NCBI GenBank assembly: GCA_026986415.1
Contig: JALSOR010000041.1
Location: 1 to 45,642 of the forward strand
From: Acidilobaceae archaeon
GTDB taxonomy: Archaea; Thermoproteota; Thermoprotei_A; Sulfolobales; Acidilobaceae
Direction: 5' to 3'
DNA length: 45,642 nt
Below are positions 34,305-42,273 of this stretch, piece by piece (position 1 is the stretch's first letter; each line of letters opens with the position of its first letter). Made by a program: the position numbers and the translations under genes. The notes below the pieces were generated by a model. The model made no database searches. It was not told the DNA's origin and saw only the letters and a list, made by a program, of their open reading frames with translations.

Positions 34305-34314
34305 CTTTAATTTA
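34305..34314 (+). promoter_or_regulatory. TATA-like box before rpoD
   Basis: CTTTAATTTA lies 40-49 bases before the chosen rpoD start in the 121-base gap after S11. It could give an internal promoter for the rpoD-L18e-L13-S9-RpoN-S2 segment, with a short leader containing AGGAGGTG. Confidence 0.4.
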
Positions 34315-34353
34315 CCTCCGATAGACGGCCAATTCTAGGAGGTGGTGCTTAGA

Positions 34354-35223
34354 GTGGCGAATAAGGATAATAACAGGAAAGTCGAGATTACCGCGTTGAA
34401 CGAGACAAGCATAACAGTTTATATGGAAGGCTATAGGCTTGCTCTCGCTAACGCTATTAGAAGGATAGTATTGTCTGACGTTCCAACGCTGGCAGTCGAC
34501 TTCGCATACTTCTACGATAATAGTACTGGCGTGCCAGACGAGATTATAGCTCACAGGCTCGGCCTTATAGTGCTCGACAGCCTGGAGGCCATAAGGAAGC
34601 TCCGCCCGCCAGAAGAGTGCCGCGAGGCTAGCGAGAAAGACGAGTCTTGCTATGTCGAGATACTCCTAAACAAGGAACACCCGCAAGAGGCTGAAAGCGG
34701 GATATACGTTCTAGCAGAAGAGCTAAGCTTTAGTCACCCCTACGTGAAGCCCGTATACCCGAAGACCCCGATAGTATACCTAGCACCGGGACAGAAGATC
34801 TATCTTGTCGCCTATGCGAGGCTTGGAAGAGGCAGAGAGCACGGTAAATGGATGCCTGCCAGCGCCAGCATACTGCAATATCTCCCAGTAGTAGAGTTTG
34901 ACGGGGAAGGCGCCAGTAGCGAGTGTTTAGAGTGTATTTCCGCCTATAGGGATCTCGCCAAACGTATGGCGAGAGGGGAGAAGGGCGTTATAGAATATAA
35001 ACGGAATATCAATACGAGCGGGCTCCTCTACTGCTATGAGAGCGGCGTCTGCGGTGACAAGCTAAAACTACGCTATGACGAGAACAGGCTCCTACTAACG
35101 GTTGAATCCACTGGAGCCCTCCCGCCGGAGATAATAGTGGAAGAGGCTATTAATACCCTAAAGACACGAGTAACCAGGGTACTGGAGGAACTAGATAAGG
35201 CTGTAGTGGTGGAGAAGAGATGA
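34354..35223 (+). CDS. rpoD: DNA-directed RNA polymerase subunit D
   Basis: Assembly platform subunit of archaeal RNA polymerase, like Rpb3/alpha. [20 protein letters not shown] and [13 protein letters not shown] are conserved dimerisation-domain motifs. About 289 residues from GTG 34354, which follows AGGAGGTG; GTG at 34342 is possible. In many archaea domain 3 binds an Fe-S cluster through four or more cysteines. Here Cys191, Cys194, Cys227 and Cys233 remain (ECLEC, CYESGVC), plus Cys89 and Cys99, without the full ferredoxin motif. Confidence 0.95.
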   Translation: MANKDNNRKVEITALNETSITVYMEGYRLALANAIRRIVLSDVPTLAVDFAYFYDNSTGVPDEIIAHRLGLIVLDSLEAIRKLRPPEECREASEKDESCYVEILLNKEHPQEAESGIYVLAEELSFSHPYVKPVYPKTPIVYLAPGQKIYLVAYARLGRGREHGKWMPASASILQYLPVVEFDGEGASSECLECISAYRDLAKRMARGEKGVIEYKRNINTSGLLYCYESGVCGDKLKLRYDENRLLLTVESTGALPPEIIVEEAINTLKTRVTRVLEELDKAVVVEKR

Positions 35224-35582
35224 AGAGAACCGGGCCGACAAACATACTCGTCAGGAAACTATCTGACGAGCTAATGAAGCTTTCCAAGAAGGAGAACGCT
35301 CCGGTCTGGAAGAGTGTAGCCGAGCTACTCGTGAAGCCTACGAGAGACAGGGTAGCCGTTAACGTGTCCAAAATAAACAGGTACGCGCGCGAGGGGGAGA
35401 TAGTAATAGTGCCGGGCAAAGTGCTAGGAGCCGGGCGGCTGGAGAAGAAGGTGACAGTGGCGGCACTGTCATTCAGTAAGACGGCTATCGAGAAGATCAG
35501 GGCGGCAGGAGGAGAGCCTATAACAATCAGCGAGGCTATGAGAAGATACGCTAGGGGTTCCAACACTAGAATTATAATGTAA
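35220..35582 (+). CDS. rpl18e: 50S ribosomal protein L18e
   Basis: Archaeal/eukaryotic L18e, 120 residues. [40 protein letters not shown] and [20 protein letters not shown] are signatures. The ATG overlaps the rpoD stop (ATGA), indicating translational coupling. Member of the RpoD-L18e-L13-S9-RpoN operon. Confidence 0.97.
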   Translation: MKRTGPTNILVRKLSDELMKLSKKENAPVWKSVAELLVKPTRDRVAVNVSKINRYAREGEIVIVPGKVLGAGRLEKKVTVAALSFSKTAIEKIRAAGGEPITISEAMRRYARGSNTRIIM

Positions 35583-35612
35583 TAGTAGGCTCTGAACATG
35601 GGGGTGTGCCTA

Positions 35613-36080
35613 GTGGCAGAACAGAAGAGCGGGAAAGTACTGGTAGTAGACGGTTCAGGCCATATACTTGGCAGGCTGGCAAGCATCATAGCAAAACGTC
35701 TCCTAGAAGGAGAAAGAATAGTTGTAGTAAACACTGAGAAGATAGTGGTGAGCGGGAGGCCCAGCGAGGTCATAAAACAGTATAAGAAAACAATTCTGCC
35801 TGTCAGGAGCCATCACTCGCATAAATGGCGCCCTAAAAGGCCTCGGAGCCCGGTGAGGCTCTTCAAATCCACGGTTAAAGGAATGCTGCCAAAGAATAAC
35901 AAGCGCGGGCGAGAAGCGCTCTCGAGGCTTAAAGCATATGTTGGCGTTCCAGACGAGTTTAAGGGGGCCGAGCTTATAAGATTCGAGGACGCTGATGCAA
36001 GCCGGCTCGCTAGGGGCTACGTAGAGCTAGGGCGTATTGCCCGAGAGTTAGGCTGGAAGGGGGGTGTGGATGAGCAGTGA
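35613..36080 (+). CDS. rpl13: 50S ribosomal protein L13
   Basis: L13 family protein. VVDGSGHILGRLASIIAKRL and TEKIVVSGRPSEVI mark the N-terminal half, and KRPRSPVRLFKSTVKGMLPK the conserved core. I chose GTG at 35613, with GGGGTG seven bases upstream; ATG at 35598 would add five residues. Its stop overlaps the S9 start. Confidence 0.95.
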   Translation: MAEQKSGKVLVVDGSGHILGRLASIIAKRLLEGERIVVVNTEKIVVSGRPSEVIKQYKKTILPVRSHHSHKWRPKRPRSPVRLFKSTVKGMLPKNNKRGREALSRLKAYVGVPDEFKGAELIRFEDADASRLARGYVELGRIARELGWKGGVDEQ

Positions 36081-36526
36081 TGAAGAAGATAGTCGTGTCT
36101 AGCGGTAAGAGGAAGAGGGCTATAGCGGTAGCCGTGGTTAGGCCTGGAAACGGGAAAGTCCATGTCAACGGCGTTCCAATAGAAATATGGCCTGTGGAAA
36201 TGGCAAGACTGAAAATGATGGAGCCTCTCCTTCTCGCGGGAGAGAGCATTAGAAGCCAAGTAGACATTGACGTGAAAGTACGCGGAGGCGGATTTATGGG
36301 ACAGGCAGACGCTACCAGGATGGCGATCGCAAGAGGCCTCATAGAATACTTCGCTTGCGAGGGCGAAGACGAAGAGTGCAAGAAGAGTAACGAGATAGCA
36401 AGCGCTCTAAGAGTGATATTCGAGGAGTATGATAGGACGATGCTTGCTGGCGATCCGAGAAGGACCGAGCCCGAGAAGTATATGAGGTATAGCGCTAGGA
36501 GGAGATGGCAGAAGTCGTACAGGTGA
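36080..36526 (+). CDS. rps9: 30S ribosomal protein S9
   Basis: S9 family, about 148 residues. [40 protein letters not shown] and the C-terminal [20 protein letters not shown] with KSYR reaching the decoding centre are diagnostic. GTG at 36077 and ATG at 36080 are adjacent; the gene overlaps the L13 stop. Confidence 0.97.
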   Translation: MKKIVVSSGKRKRAIAVAVVRPGNGKVHVNGVPIEIWPVEMARLKMMEPLLLAGESIRSQVDIDVKVRGGGFMGQADATRMAIARGLIEYFACEGEDEECKKSNEIASALRVIFEEYDRTMLAGDPRRTEPEKYMRYSARRRWQKSYR

Positions 36527-36533
36527 TGCACTT

Positions 36534-36767
36534 ATGATGCCTCCTATAAGGTGTTTTACGTGTGGCGCCCCGCTCGGCCACCTCTGGGAGGAGTTTAAGG
36601 CGAGAGTGGAAGCCGGTGAACCCCCAGGCAAGGTCCTGGACGACCTGGGTGTTAAGAGGTACTGCTGTCGCAGGATGCTCCTAACCTCCATAACCTATGT
36701 GGAGGAGGTGGCTAAATACTATACTCTAAAGGCTAGAAGACTTAGGGAGGTGGGTGGTCTGGCATGA
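36534..36767 (+). CDS. rpoN: DNA-directed RNA polymerase subunit N
   Basis: Small zinc-binding RNA polymerase subunit (Rpb10 family), 77 residues. The zinc-bundle motif CFTCG with the unusual paired YCCRRM at the other end is conserved, and [12 protein letters not shown] is typical. Overlaps rps2 by four bases. RpoK and enolase, often found next in other archaea, are not here. Confidence 0.97.
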   Translation: MMPPIRCFTCGAPLGHLWEEFKARVEAGEPPGKVLDDLGVKRYCCRRMLLTSITYVEEVAKYYTLKARRLREVGGLA

Positions 36768-37384
36768 GCACTCAAACAAAAGAACTACTCGTCCCAGCGG
36801 AACTCTACCGTAAAGCCGGAGTAGTATTTGGAACCCAGATCTGTACCAAGTATATGAGACAGTTTACCTATAAGATCCTACCGGACGGATTCTACCTGCT
36901 GGACGTTTCAAAAATAGATGAGAGGCTGAGGATCGCCGCCAACTTCCTCTCCAAGTTCGACCCGCAGAAAATAGCGGTAGTATCGGTCAGACTGTACGGC
37001 CAGAAGCCTGCCCGGATGATGTGCGAGAGGGTGGGATGCAAGGCCATAACAGGCAGGGTCGTCCCAGGCATATTCACTAACCCGTACCTGGAATACTATA
37101 TGGAGCCGGATGTGGTCCTAGTCACCGACCCGCGTACAGACAAGCAGGCTATAATCGAGGCAAGCAAGGTCGGCATACCTGTTGTCGCGTTCGCCGACAC
37201 CGACAATAAGATAGAGAACATAGACCTCGTTATACCAGCCAATAACAAGGGGCGTAGAAGCCTAGCACTGCTATACTGGATACTGACCCGCGAGATACTG
37301 AGGAACCAGGGACGCCTGGGACCCGGAGAGTCTCTAGACGTGGAGTATGAAGCGTTCATGGCCGGCAAGATAAGAAGATTCTAA
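36764..37384 (+). CDS. rps2: 30S ribosomal protein S2
   Basis: S2 family, 206 residues. [40 protein letters not shown] and [20 protein letters not shown] are characteristic of archaeal S2. The ATG overlaps the rpoN stop. A T-rich stretch follows at 37385-37415 (TATTTTTACT, CTATTTTCTTG), which may end the ribosomal transcript and start the MEMO one. Confidence 0.97.
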   Translation: MSTQTKELLVPAELYRKAGVVFGTQICTKYMRQFTYKILPDGFYLLDVSKIDERLRIAANFLSKFDPQKIAVVSVRLYGQKPARMMCERVGCKAITGRVVPGIFTNPYLEYYMEPDVVLVTDPRTDKQAIIEASKVGIPVVAFADTDNKIENIDLVIPANNKGRRSLALLYWILTREILRNQGRLGPGESLDVEYEAFMAGKIRRF

Positions 37385-37415
37385 CACTATTTTTACTAGT
37401 AAGACTATTTTCTTG
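37385..37415 (+). terminator. T-rich stretch after rps2
   Basis: TATTTTTACT and CTATTTTCTTG follow the S2 stop immediately. The T-runs fit an archaeal terminator, and the same stretch could contain promoter elements for the MEMO gene. Confidence 0.35.
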
Positions 37416-37478
37416 AAATACCAATATCCCGGATATATCCCCTCTCATAGCACTAATCATACTCCTGGTGAGAAAAAC

Positions 37479-38348
37479 ATGGCTGCAACAGTAAGGTACC
37501 CCGCCCATGCGGGTACCTTTTATCCCAGAGAGAAAGAGGAGCTCATAAAACTCATAGAGTGGTCGTTCGAGCACCCTCTAGGGCCGGGAAGCCTACCCGA
37601 CCCTACTAGCCGGGTCCCCGAGAGGCTCCATCACGGGTTTGTTGTGCCCCACGCAGGATACATATATAGCGGGCCCGTCGCGGCGCATGCATACTACAAG
37701 CTGGCACACGAGAAGCCCCCGGACGCAGTCGTAATAGCAGGGCCAAACCATAACGGAGTAGGCCTGCCGGCGGCAGTGTTCAAGGGTAAAGCCTGGCTTA
37801 CACCGCTAGGCGAGGTAGAGGTTAACATGGAAGTTGCTAGAATGATAGTATCTAACACTCGTTATTTCGGTTTCGATAATGACGCACACTACTATGAGCA
37901 CAGTGTTGAGGTACAGGTTCCATTCCTACAATATATTTACGGGGACGAGCTAAGCATCGTCCCAATAGTCATAGAGTACCAGTCCCTAGACGTTGCTAGA
38001 GATCTTGCCAAGGCGCTCGCCAAGATCGCTATTGAAAATGGGGTTGACATAGTCTTTCTCGCCAGTAGCGATTTCAACCACTACGAGCCGCACAATATTA
38101 CGGTCGAAAAGGACATGAAGGCAATACAGGCAATACTCGAAATGGACGAGGAGAAACTGTACAGGGTTTTAGAAGAGTATAACATAACAATGTGCGGCCC
38201 ATGCCCGGTAGCCTCGCTAATAGTATACTCTAAACTCGTGGGCTCAGATAAACCTGTGCTCCTAAAGCATGCGACAAGCGGTGATATAACAGGAGAGAAA
38301 GACTGGGTCGTAGGCTATGCCTCCATAGCATTCCCAGTCAAACGGTAG
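37479..38348 (+). CDS. MEMO family protein (AmmeMemoRadiSam system B type)
   Basis: A homologue of human MEMO1, 289 residues from ATG 37479. RYPAHAGTFYP, HGFVVPHAGYIYSGPVAAHA, GPNHNGVG, YYEHSVEVQVPFLQY, ASSDFNHYEP and GPCPVASLIVYSK are conserved; the histidines form a metal site like extradiol dioxygenases. Function in archaea is unsettled. It lies between rps2 and the isoprenoid genes as in many archaea. A TTG at 37413 gives a longer frame, but GGTGAG precedes the chosen ATG. Confidence 0.92.
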   Translation: MAATVRYPAHAGTFYPREKEELIKLIEWSFEHPLGPGSLPDPTSRVPERLHHGFVVPHAGYIYSGPVAAHAYYKLAHEKPPDAVVIAGPNHNGVGLPAAVFKGKAWLTPLGEVEVNMEVARMIVSNTRYFGFDNDAHYYEHSVEVQVPFLQYIYGDELSIVPIVIEYQSLDVARDLAKALAKIAIENGVDIVFLASSDFNHYEPHNITVEKDMKAIQAILEMDEEKLYRVLEEYNITMCGPCPVASLIVYSKLVGSDKPVLLKHATSGDITGEKDWVVGYASIAFPVKR

Positions 38349-38390
38349 GACCGCCGTGCAATAGCCGCTACAGGTTAGAGGTGCTATTGT

Positions 38391-39212
38391 TTGGCGGGGA
38401 ATAGAAGAAAGTACAAGGTCCACGTGCCAGTAATACTGTTAGGAGTCCCCCTCTCTAGAGTCGAGAACGGATATCTGGCCGCCCCTACAACGGCCAGGCT
38501 GGAAATGGTCTTCGAGCAGGCAAGCAAGGGAGGGATAATCCTAGATTGGAACGGGCCCCCAACATACAGTGACAGTATGAGGTATGCCAGGCTTTTCCTG
38601 TCAAAGCTCGTGGAAGAGTTAGAGTTGGACAGCGGTATCTATGCTAGAATAGCCCTAGACAACCCGGACGCTCTCAACCTTCCGGAGGCAGGGATCTACG
38701 CGTCGCTCACAGGAATACTACTATACGCTATAGCCCGGGAGTATGGCGAGACGCCCGGAGTAGACGATATTATTGAGATGTCTAGGATGTTAGACCAGCT
38801 GGAATACGTGGCGGGCTGGGAGAGGGTGATGGATGCATTAAGGTATTCCGCCTTGCTAGGCGCCATAACAGTATACAGGAACGATGAGGAACACGGAGAA
38901 ATCAGGAGGGGTACCGTTAAAGTTACAAGGAAAATTGTGGTGGAATCGCACGGTCAAAGGCTGGACGAAAAGCTTCTAGGCCCCGACGTTTATGGGGCTG
39001 TAGCCCACCTGGTAGGGACTATTGTGCTGGAGGCTGCTGTCAGGATAAGAGAGCTCGAGAACCCTGATGGGGAGAGAATATACCGGGCCTTGGAACCCTT
39101 ATTACAAGTATCCTCCCCGATACTCTCATCTTTCTGGGGGGTCAGGGCAGAGGGGCTTATAGTGTCCCCCGGCTTTCCGAGGAGGTTCGAGATAGTGAGT
39201 ATTACAAGGTGA
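38391..39212 (+). CDS. Degenerate GHMP-kinase-like protein in the mevalonate kinase slot
   Basis: A 273-residue protein that I align by eye with GHMP kinases. YKVHVPVILLGVPLSRVENG and YLAAPTTARL match the mevalonate kinase start (K...aPgkvilfGEHavVyG.pAia). ALNLPEAGIYASLTGILLYA matches motif 2 but lacks the Gly/Ser-rich nucleotide loop (PvgaGLGSSAA). LEYVAGWERVMDALRYSALL resembles the helix with the catalytic aspartate. The C-terminal Gly-rich motif 3 is gone (SFWGVRAEGLIVSPG). Next come IPK, IPP isomerase and GGPP synthase. It is therefore likely a pseudokinase or a highly divergent enzyme. TTG start; no better start nearby. Function unknown. Confidence 0.6.
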   Translation: MAGNRRKYKVHVPVILLGVPLSRVENGYLAAPTTARLEMVFEQASKGGIILDWNGPPTYSDSMRYARLFLSKLVEELELDSGIYARIALDNPDALNLPEAGIYASLTGILLYAIAREYGETPGVDDIIEMSRMLDQLEYVAGWERVMDALRYSALLGAITVYRNDEEHGEIRRGTVKVTRKIVVESHGQRLDEKLLGPDVYGAVAHLVGTIVLEAAVRIRELENPDGERIYRALEPLLQVSSPILSSFWGVRAEGLIVSPGFPRRFEIVSITR

Positions 39213-39223
39213 GGTATTAGGGG

Positions 39224-40009
39224 ATGAGCGGCGTGTCGGAGTGTGGATCCGCCGTTATAAAGTTGGGGGGCAGTGTTATAACCGATAAGACAAAGAAGTA
39301 TACTATTAACACTCACAATCTCGACAGGATCGTTGGGACCATTAAAGAGTATGTTACAAGAGGGGGCAGGCTTGCACTAGTGCACGGGGGCGGCAGCTAT
39401 GGGCATTTCGAGGTTAAAGCTATCGAGGACGCTAAGGGCGTCCTCGAACCTGTCGATGCTCCTAGAGTGCAACTCTCCATGCTTAGGCTGGCAGTACAAG
39501 TGCTAGACAAGCTTGTTAGCAACGGCATTCCCGCGGTGCTACATCCTCCCCACACCCTGTGTCATGATGGTAGAGTGGAGAACTGTAAGCTTGGCGTAAT
39601 AGTTAAGGATTACGATATGCACCTGGTCCCTGTGACATACGGAGATGCGATTCCCGTCGAGGACGGGGTCAAAATTGTTAGCGGAGACGATCTAGCAGCC
39701 GCCCTAGCATCTATACTATCGACCGACTGTCTAGTATACGTGATCGACAAGCCTGGAATAATAGGTGAAAAAGGGGACGTTATTCCAGTCGTAACAAGCA
39801 TAGGCAACCTGAAAATCGTTCAGGAGACAGGGGACGTTGATGTTACTGGCGGTATAACGCATAAGCTTACTGTAGCCTTAGATCTCGCGAGAACATACCG
39901 TGGGAACGTGATCATTACTAATATTGACGGGCTCCAGAGGCTTCTAAACACGGGCACTATTGAGGGTGTGGGGAGCCTGGTGAAGCCCGAGGATAACGAG
40001 GAGACTTGA
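39224..40009 (+). CDS. ipk: Isopentenyl phosphate kinase
   Basis: Amino-acid-kinase-fold enzyme that phosphorylates isopentenyl phosphate to IPP in the archaeal mevalonate pathway. IKLGGSVITDKTKKYT near residues 12-27 binds phosphate, HGGGSYGH (54-61) holds the key histidine that separates this family from relatives, and DVTGGITHKL is near the nucleotide site. 261 residues. Twelve bases after the GHMP-like gene and one base before the isomerase gene. Confidence 0.93.
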   Translation: MSGVSECGSAVIKLGGSVITDKTKKYTINTHNLDRIVGTIKEYVTRGGRLALVHGGGSYGHFEVKAIEDAKGVLEPVDAPRVQLSMLRLAVQVLDKLVSNGIPAVLHPPHTLCHDGRVENCKLGVIVKDYDMHLVPVTYGDAIPVEDGVKIVSGDDLAAALASILSTDCLVYVIDKPGIIGEKGDVIPVVTSIGNLKIVQETGDVDVTGGITHKLTVALDLARTYRGNVIITNIDGLQRLLNTGTIEGVGSLVKPEDNEET

Positions 40010-40010
40010 A

Positions 40011-41150
40011 GTGTCGGGGAACCCAGAGGTAACGAAGAACAGGAAGCTGGACCACATAAAACTAACGGTCAGTAGAAACGTAGAGGCTAGAGAGTCTACT
40101 CTGCTCGAATACGTGAGAATAGTGCATAACCCCCTGCCCGAAGTAGACCTCGACAATGTCGACCTTACAGTGGAGTTCTGCGGTAAAAAGCTACGTGCCC
40201 CGTTAATGATAACAGCAATGACGGGAGGCCACGAGGAGGCTTACAGGATTAACAGAGAGCTAGCGAGAATAGCTGAGAAGTACGGGCTCGCGATAGGTGT
40301 TGGGAGCCAGAGGGCGGGGCTTGAAGATCCCAGTGTTGTGCACACCTTCAGGGTTGTGAGGTCGGAAGCCCCGCACGCATTCGTAGTGGCGAACCTTGGA
40401 GCACCCCAGCTCTCTAAAGGCTATGGTGTGAGGGAGGCCAGAGCGGCTGTAGAGATGGTTGGGGCTGACGCTCTAGCCATACACTTGAACGCTGGTCAGG
40501 AGGCATACCAGTACGAGGGGGACCCGTACTATTCCGGGGTCTTGACCAAGATACTAGAGATACAAGAGGAGCTTGACGTGCCGGTACTCATAAAGGAGAC
40601 AGGCTCAGGGCTCAGCCGAGAGGCAGTACGCCTACTCTATAGGCTGGGAGTAAAATGCTTCGACACTGCCGGGCTAGGCGGTACTAGCTGGATAAAAGTT
40701 GAGGCTCTAAGAGCCCCGAGCAGGGACTCCTACAATCCTCCAGGCCCCCTAGCAGACTATTGGGGTAACCCGACCGCGGTCGCCGTCGCCGAGACTAGAT
40801 ATGCAGCGCCGGACGCTTACATTGTGGGTAGTGGCGGCGTTAGAACAGGGCTTGACGCGTCGAAAGTAATAGCTCTGGGCGCGGATATAGCGGGGATGGC
40901 GTTACCGTTCCTTAGAGCTCTAGTAAGAGGGGGTGTTCAGGGGCTCGACAGGTTCGCTGCAACAACAATATACCAGCTAAAAACTGTAATATTTATGGTT
41001 GGAGGGAGAAGCCCTAGAGACCTCTGGAGGGCCCGCATATCTGTTTGGGGCAGGCTTTACGAGGAGCTTAGATCGGCCGGAATAGACCAGAGCGAATATT
41101 TAACTAGAACACGGCTGTTACCATTGGTGCTGCGTTATGGCAGATTTTAG
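40011..41150 (+). CDS. fni: Isopentenyl-diphosphate delta-isomerase, type 2 (FMN)
   Basis: FMN- and NADPH-dependent IPP isomerase giving DMAPP. KNRKLDHIKL at the N-terminus, APLMITAMTGGHEEAYRINR, GVGSQRAGLEDPSV, AIHLNAGQEAYQYEGDP and DTAGLGGTSWIKVE are family signatures around the flavin. 379 residues. GTG start. Its 3' end overlaps the GGPP synthase gene by 14 bases. Confidence 0.94.
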   Translation: MSGNPEVTKNRKLDHIKLTVSRNVEARESTLLEYVRIVHNPLPEVDLDNVDLTVEFCGKKLRAPLMITAMTGGHEEAYRINRELARIAEKYGLAIGVGSQRAGLEDPSVVHTFRVVRSEAPHAFVVANLGAPQLSKGYGVREARAAVEMVGADALAIHLNAGQEAYQYEGDPYYSGVLTKILEIQEELDVPVLIKETGSGLSREAVRLLYRLGVKCFDTAGLGGTSWIKVEALRAPSRDSYNPPGPLADYWGNPTAVAVAETRYAAPDAYIVGSGGVRTGLDASKVIALGADIAGMALPFLRALVRGGVQGLDRFAATTIYQLKTVIFMVGGRSPRDLWRARISVWGRLYEELRSAGIDQSEYLTRTRLLPLVLRYGRF

Positions 41151-42165
41151 TCGGCTCCTATCGCTGGCATCAACCTATGCTGCAAGGGTCGACTGGTTCG
41201 TCTATTCTAAGTTCGAGAACGGCGCCCCCGAGGAGCTATACAGGGCCGCCTTCCACCTGTATAGGGCGGGGGGTAAACGGTTCAGGCCGTTTGTAGTTAT
41301 GGCAACAGCCAGAATGCTTGGGGGGCCTCAGTCGGAAAGCGACGCTCTACCCTTCGCGGCGGCCGTTGAGCTATTCCATACCTACACCCTAATACATGAT
41401 GACATTATGGACGACGACGACTACAGGAGAGGGGTCCCCACGACCCATAGGATCTGGGGGGTCCCCTACGCCATACTTGCAGGGGACTTGGACTATGCTC
41501 TCTCGTTCAAGTCCATAATTTCCGCTGGATCAGGCTCTGAAGCTTTCGATAGGACATGTATTCTAGACGCGGTCGAAACAATGGTTGAAGCCTCTATACG
41601 CGTGGCTGAAGGCCAGGGCTATGATATGCTCTTCGAGAGAAGGATCGACGTCGACTATCACGACTATCTCTCAATGATATACCGGAAAACAGGAGCCCTT
41701 ATAGAGGCTTCCGCCAAACTAGGCGCGATAGCCGCATGCCAGACAAACTTGAAAGAAACGATGGGCGAGTATGGACGTCTAGTAGGCATAGCATTCCAGA
41801 TAAGAGATGATATCCTGGGAGTGTTTGGGGACCCCTCAAAGACGGGAAAGCCCATATACAACGACCTGAGGAGAGGAAAGAAAACACTCCTAGTGTTATA
41901 CGCGTACAAGCACGCGGCAGGCGAGGACAAGAAAATTATAGAGAGCGTGCTACGCGGCGAGGCCCGCGATGAGGAGACCTTGAGGCGCGCGGCAGAAATA
42001 ATCCGTGAAACGGGCGCCCTGGAATATGCGGAAAACCTTGCGAGAAGAATGGCTGACACGGCAATAAAAATACTTGATGATATTGGGGAGGACGTTATCG
42101 AGGACGAGGATGCTAAAGAGGCGCTAGTCGAGCTGGCGAGATTCACAGTCGAAAGAGAAAAATAG
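41137..42165 (+). CDS. idsA: Geranylgeranyl diphosphate synthase (E-isoprenyl)
   Basis: Trans-prenyltransferase building C20 chains for archaeal lipids. GGKRFRP (residues 45-51) binds pyrophosphate, the first aspartate motif is DDIMD (88-92) and the second is RDDILGVFGD. Tyr83, five residues before the first motif, is in the chain-length position and fits C20 rather than longer products. 342 residues. ATG inside the end of fni. Confidence 0.93.
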   Translation: MADFSRLLSLASTYAARVDWFVYSKFENGAPEELYRAAFHLYRAGGKRFRPFVVMATARMLGGPQSESDALPFAAAVELFHTYTLIHDDIMDDDDYRRGVPTTHRIWGVPYAILAGDLDYALSFKSIISAGSGSEAFDRTCILDAVETMVEASIRVAEGQGYDMLFERRIDVDYHDYLSMIYRKTGALIEASAKLGAIAACQTNLKETMGEYGRLVGIAFQIRDDILGVFGDPSKTGKPIYNDLRRGKKTLLVLYAYKHAAGEDKKIIESVLRGEARDEETLRRAAEIIRETGALEYAENLARRMADTAIKILDDIGEDVIEDEDAKEALVELARFTVEREK

Positions 42166-42177
42166 TTTATTTTAAAA
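42166..42177 (+). promoter_or_regulatory. TATA-like box before gltX
   Basis: TTTATTTTAAAA lies directly after the GGPP synthase stop. Initiation about 25 bases downstream would fall at the GTG at 42202, giving either a leaderless longer GluRS or a leader of about 70 bases to GTG 42274. Confidence 0.4.
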
Positions 42178-42273
42178 CAGTTCTATTAGAGAATTAGAAC
42201 TGTGCTTCCCCACTATTTTAAGGAACACACGAAACTATGCAACTACCAGGCCCATAAAGGGGAGGGTAGAGCA

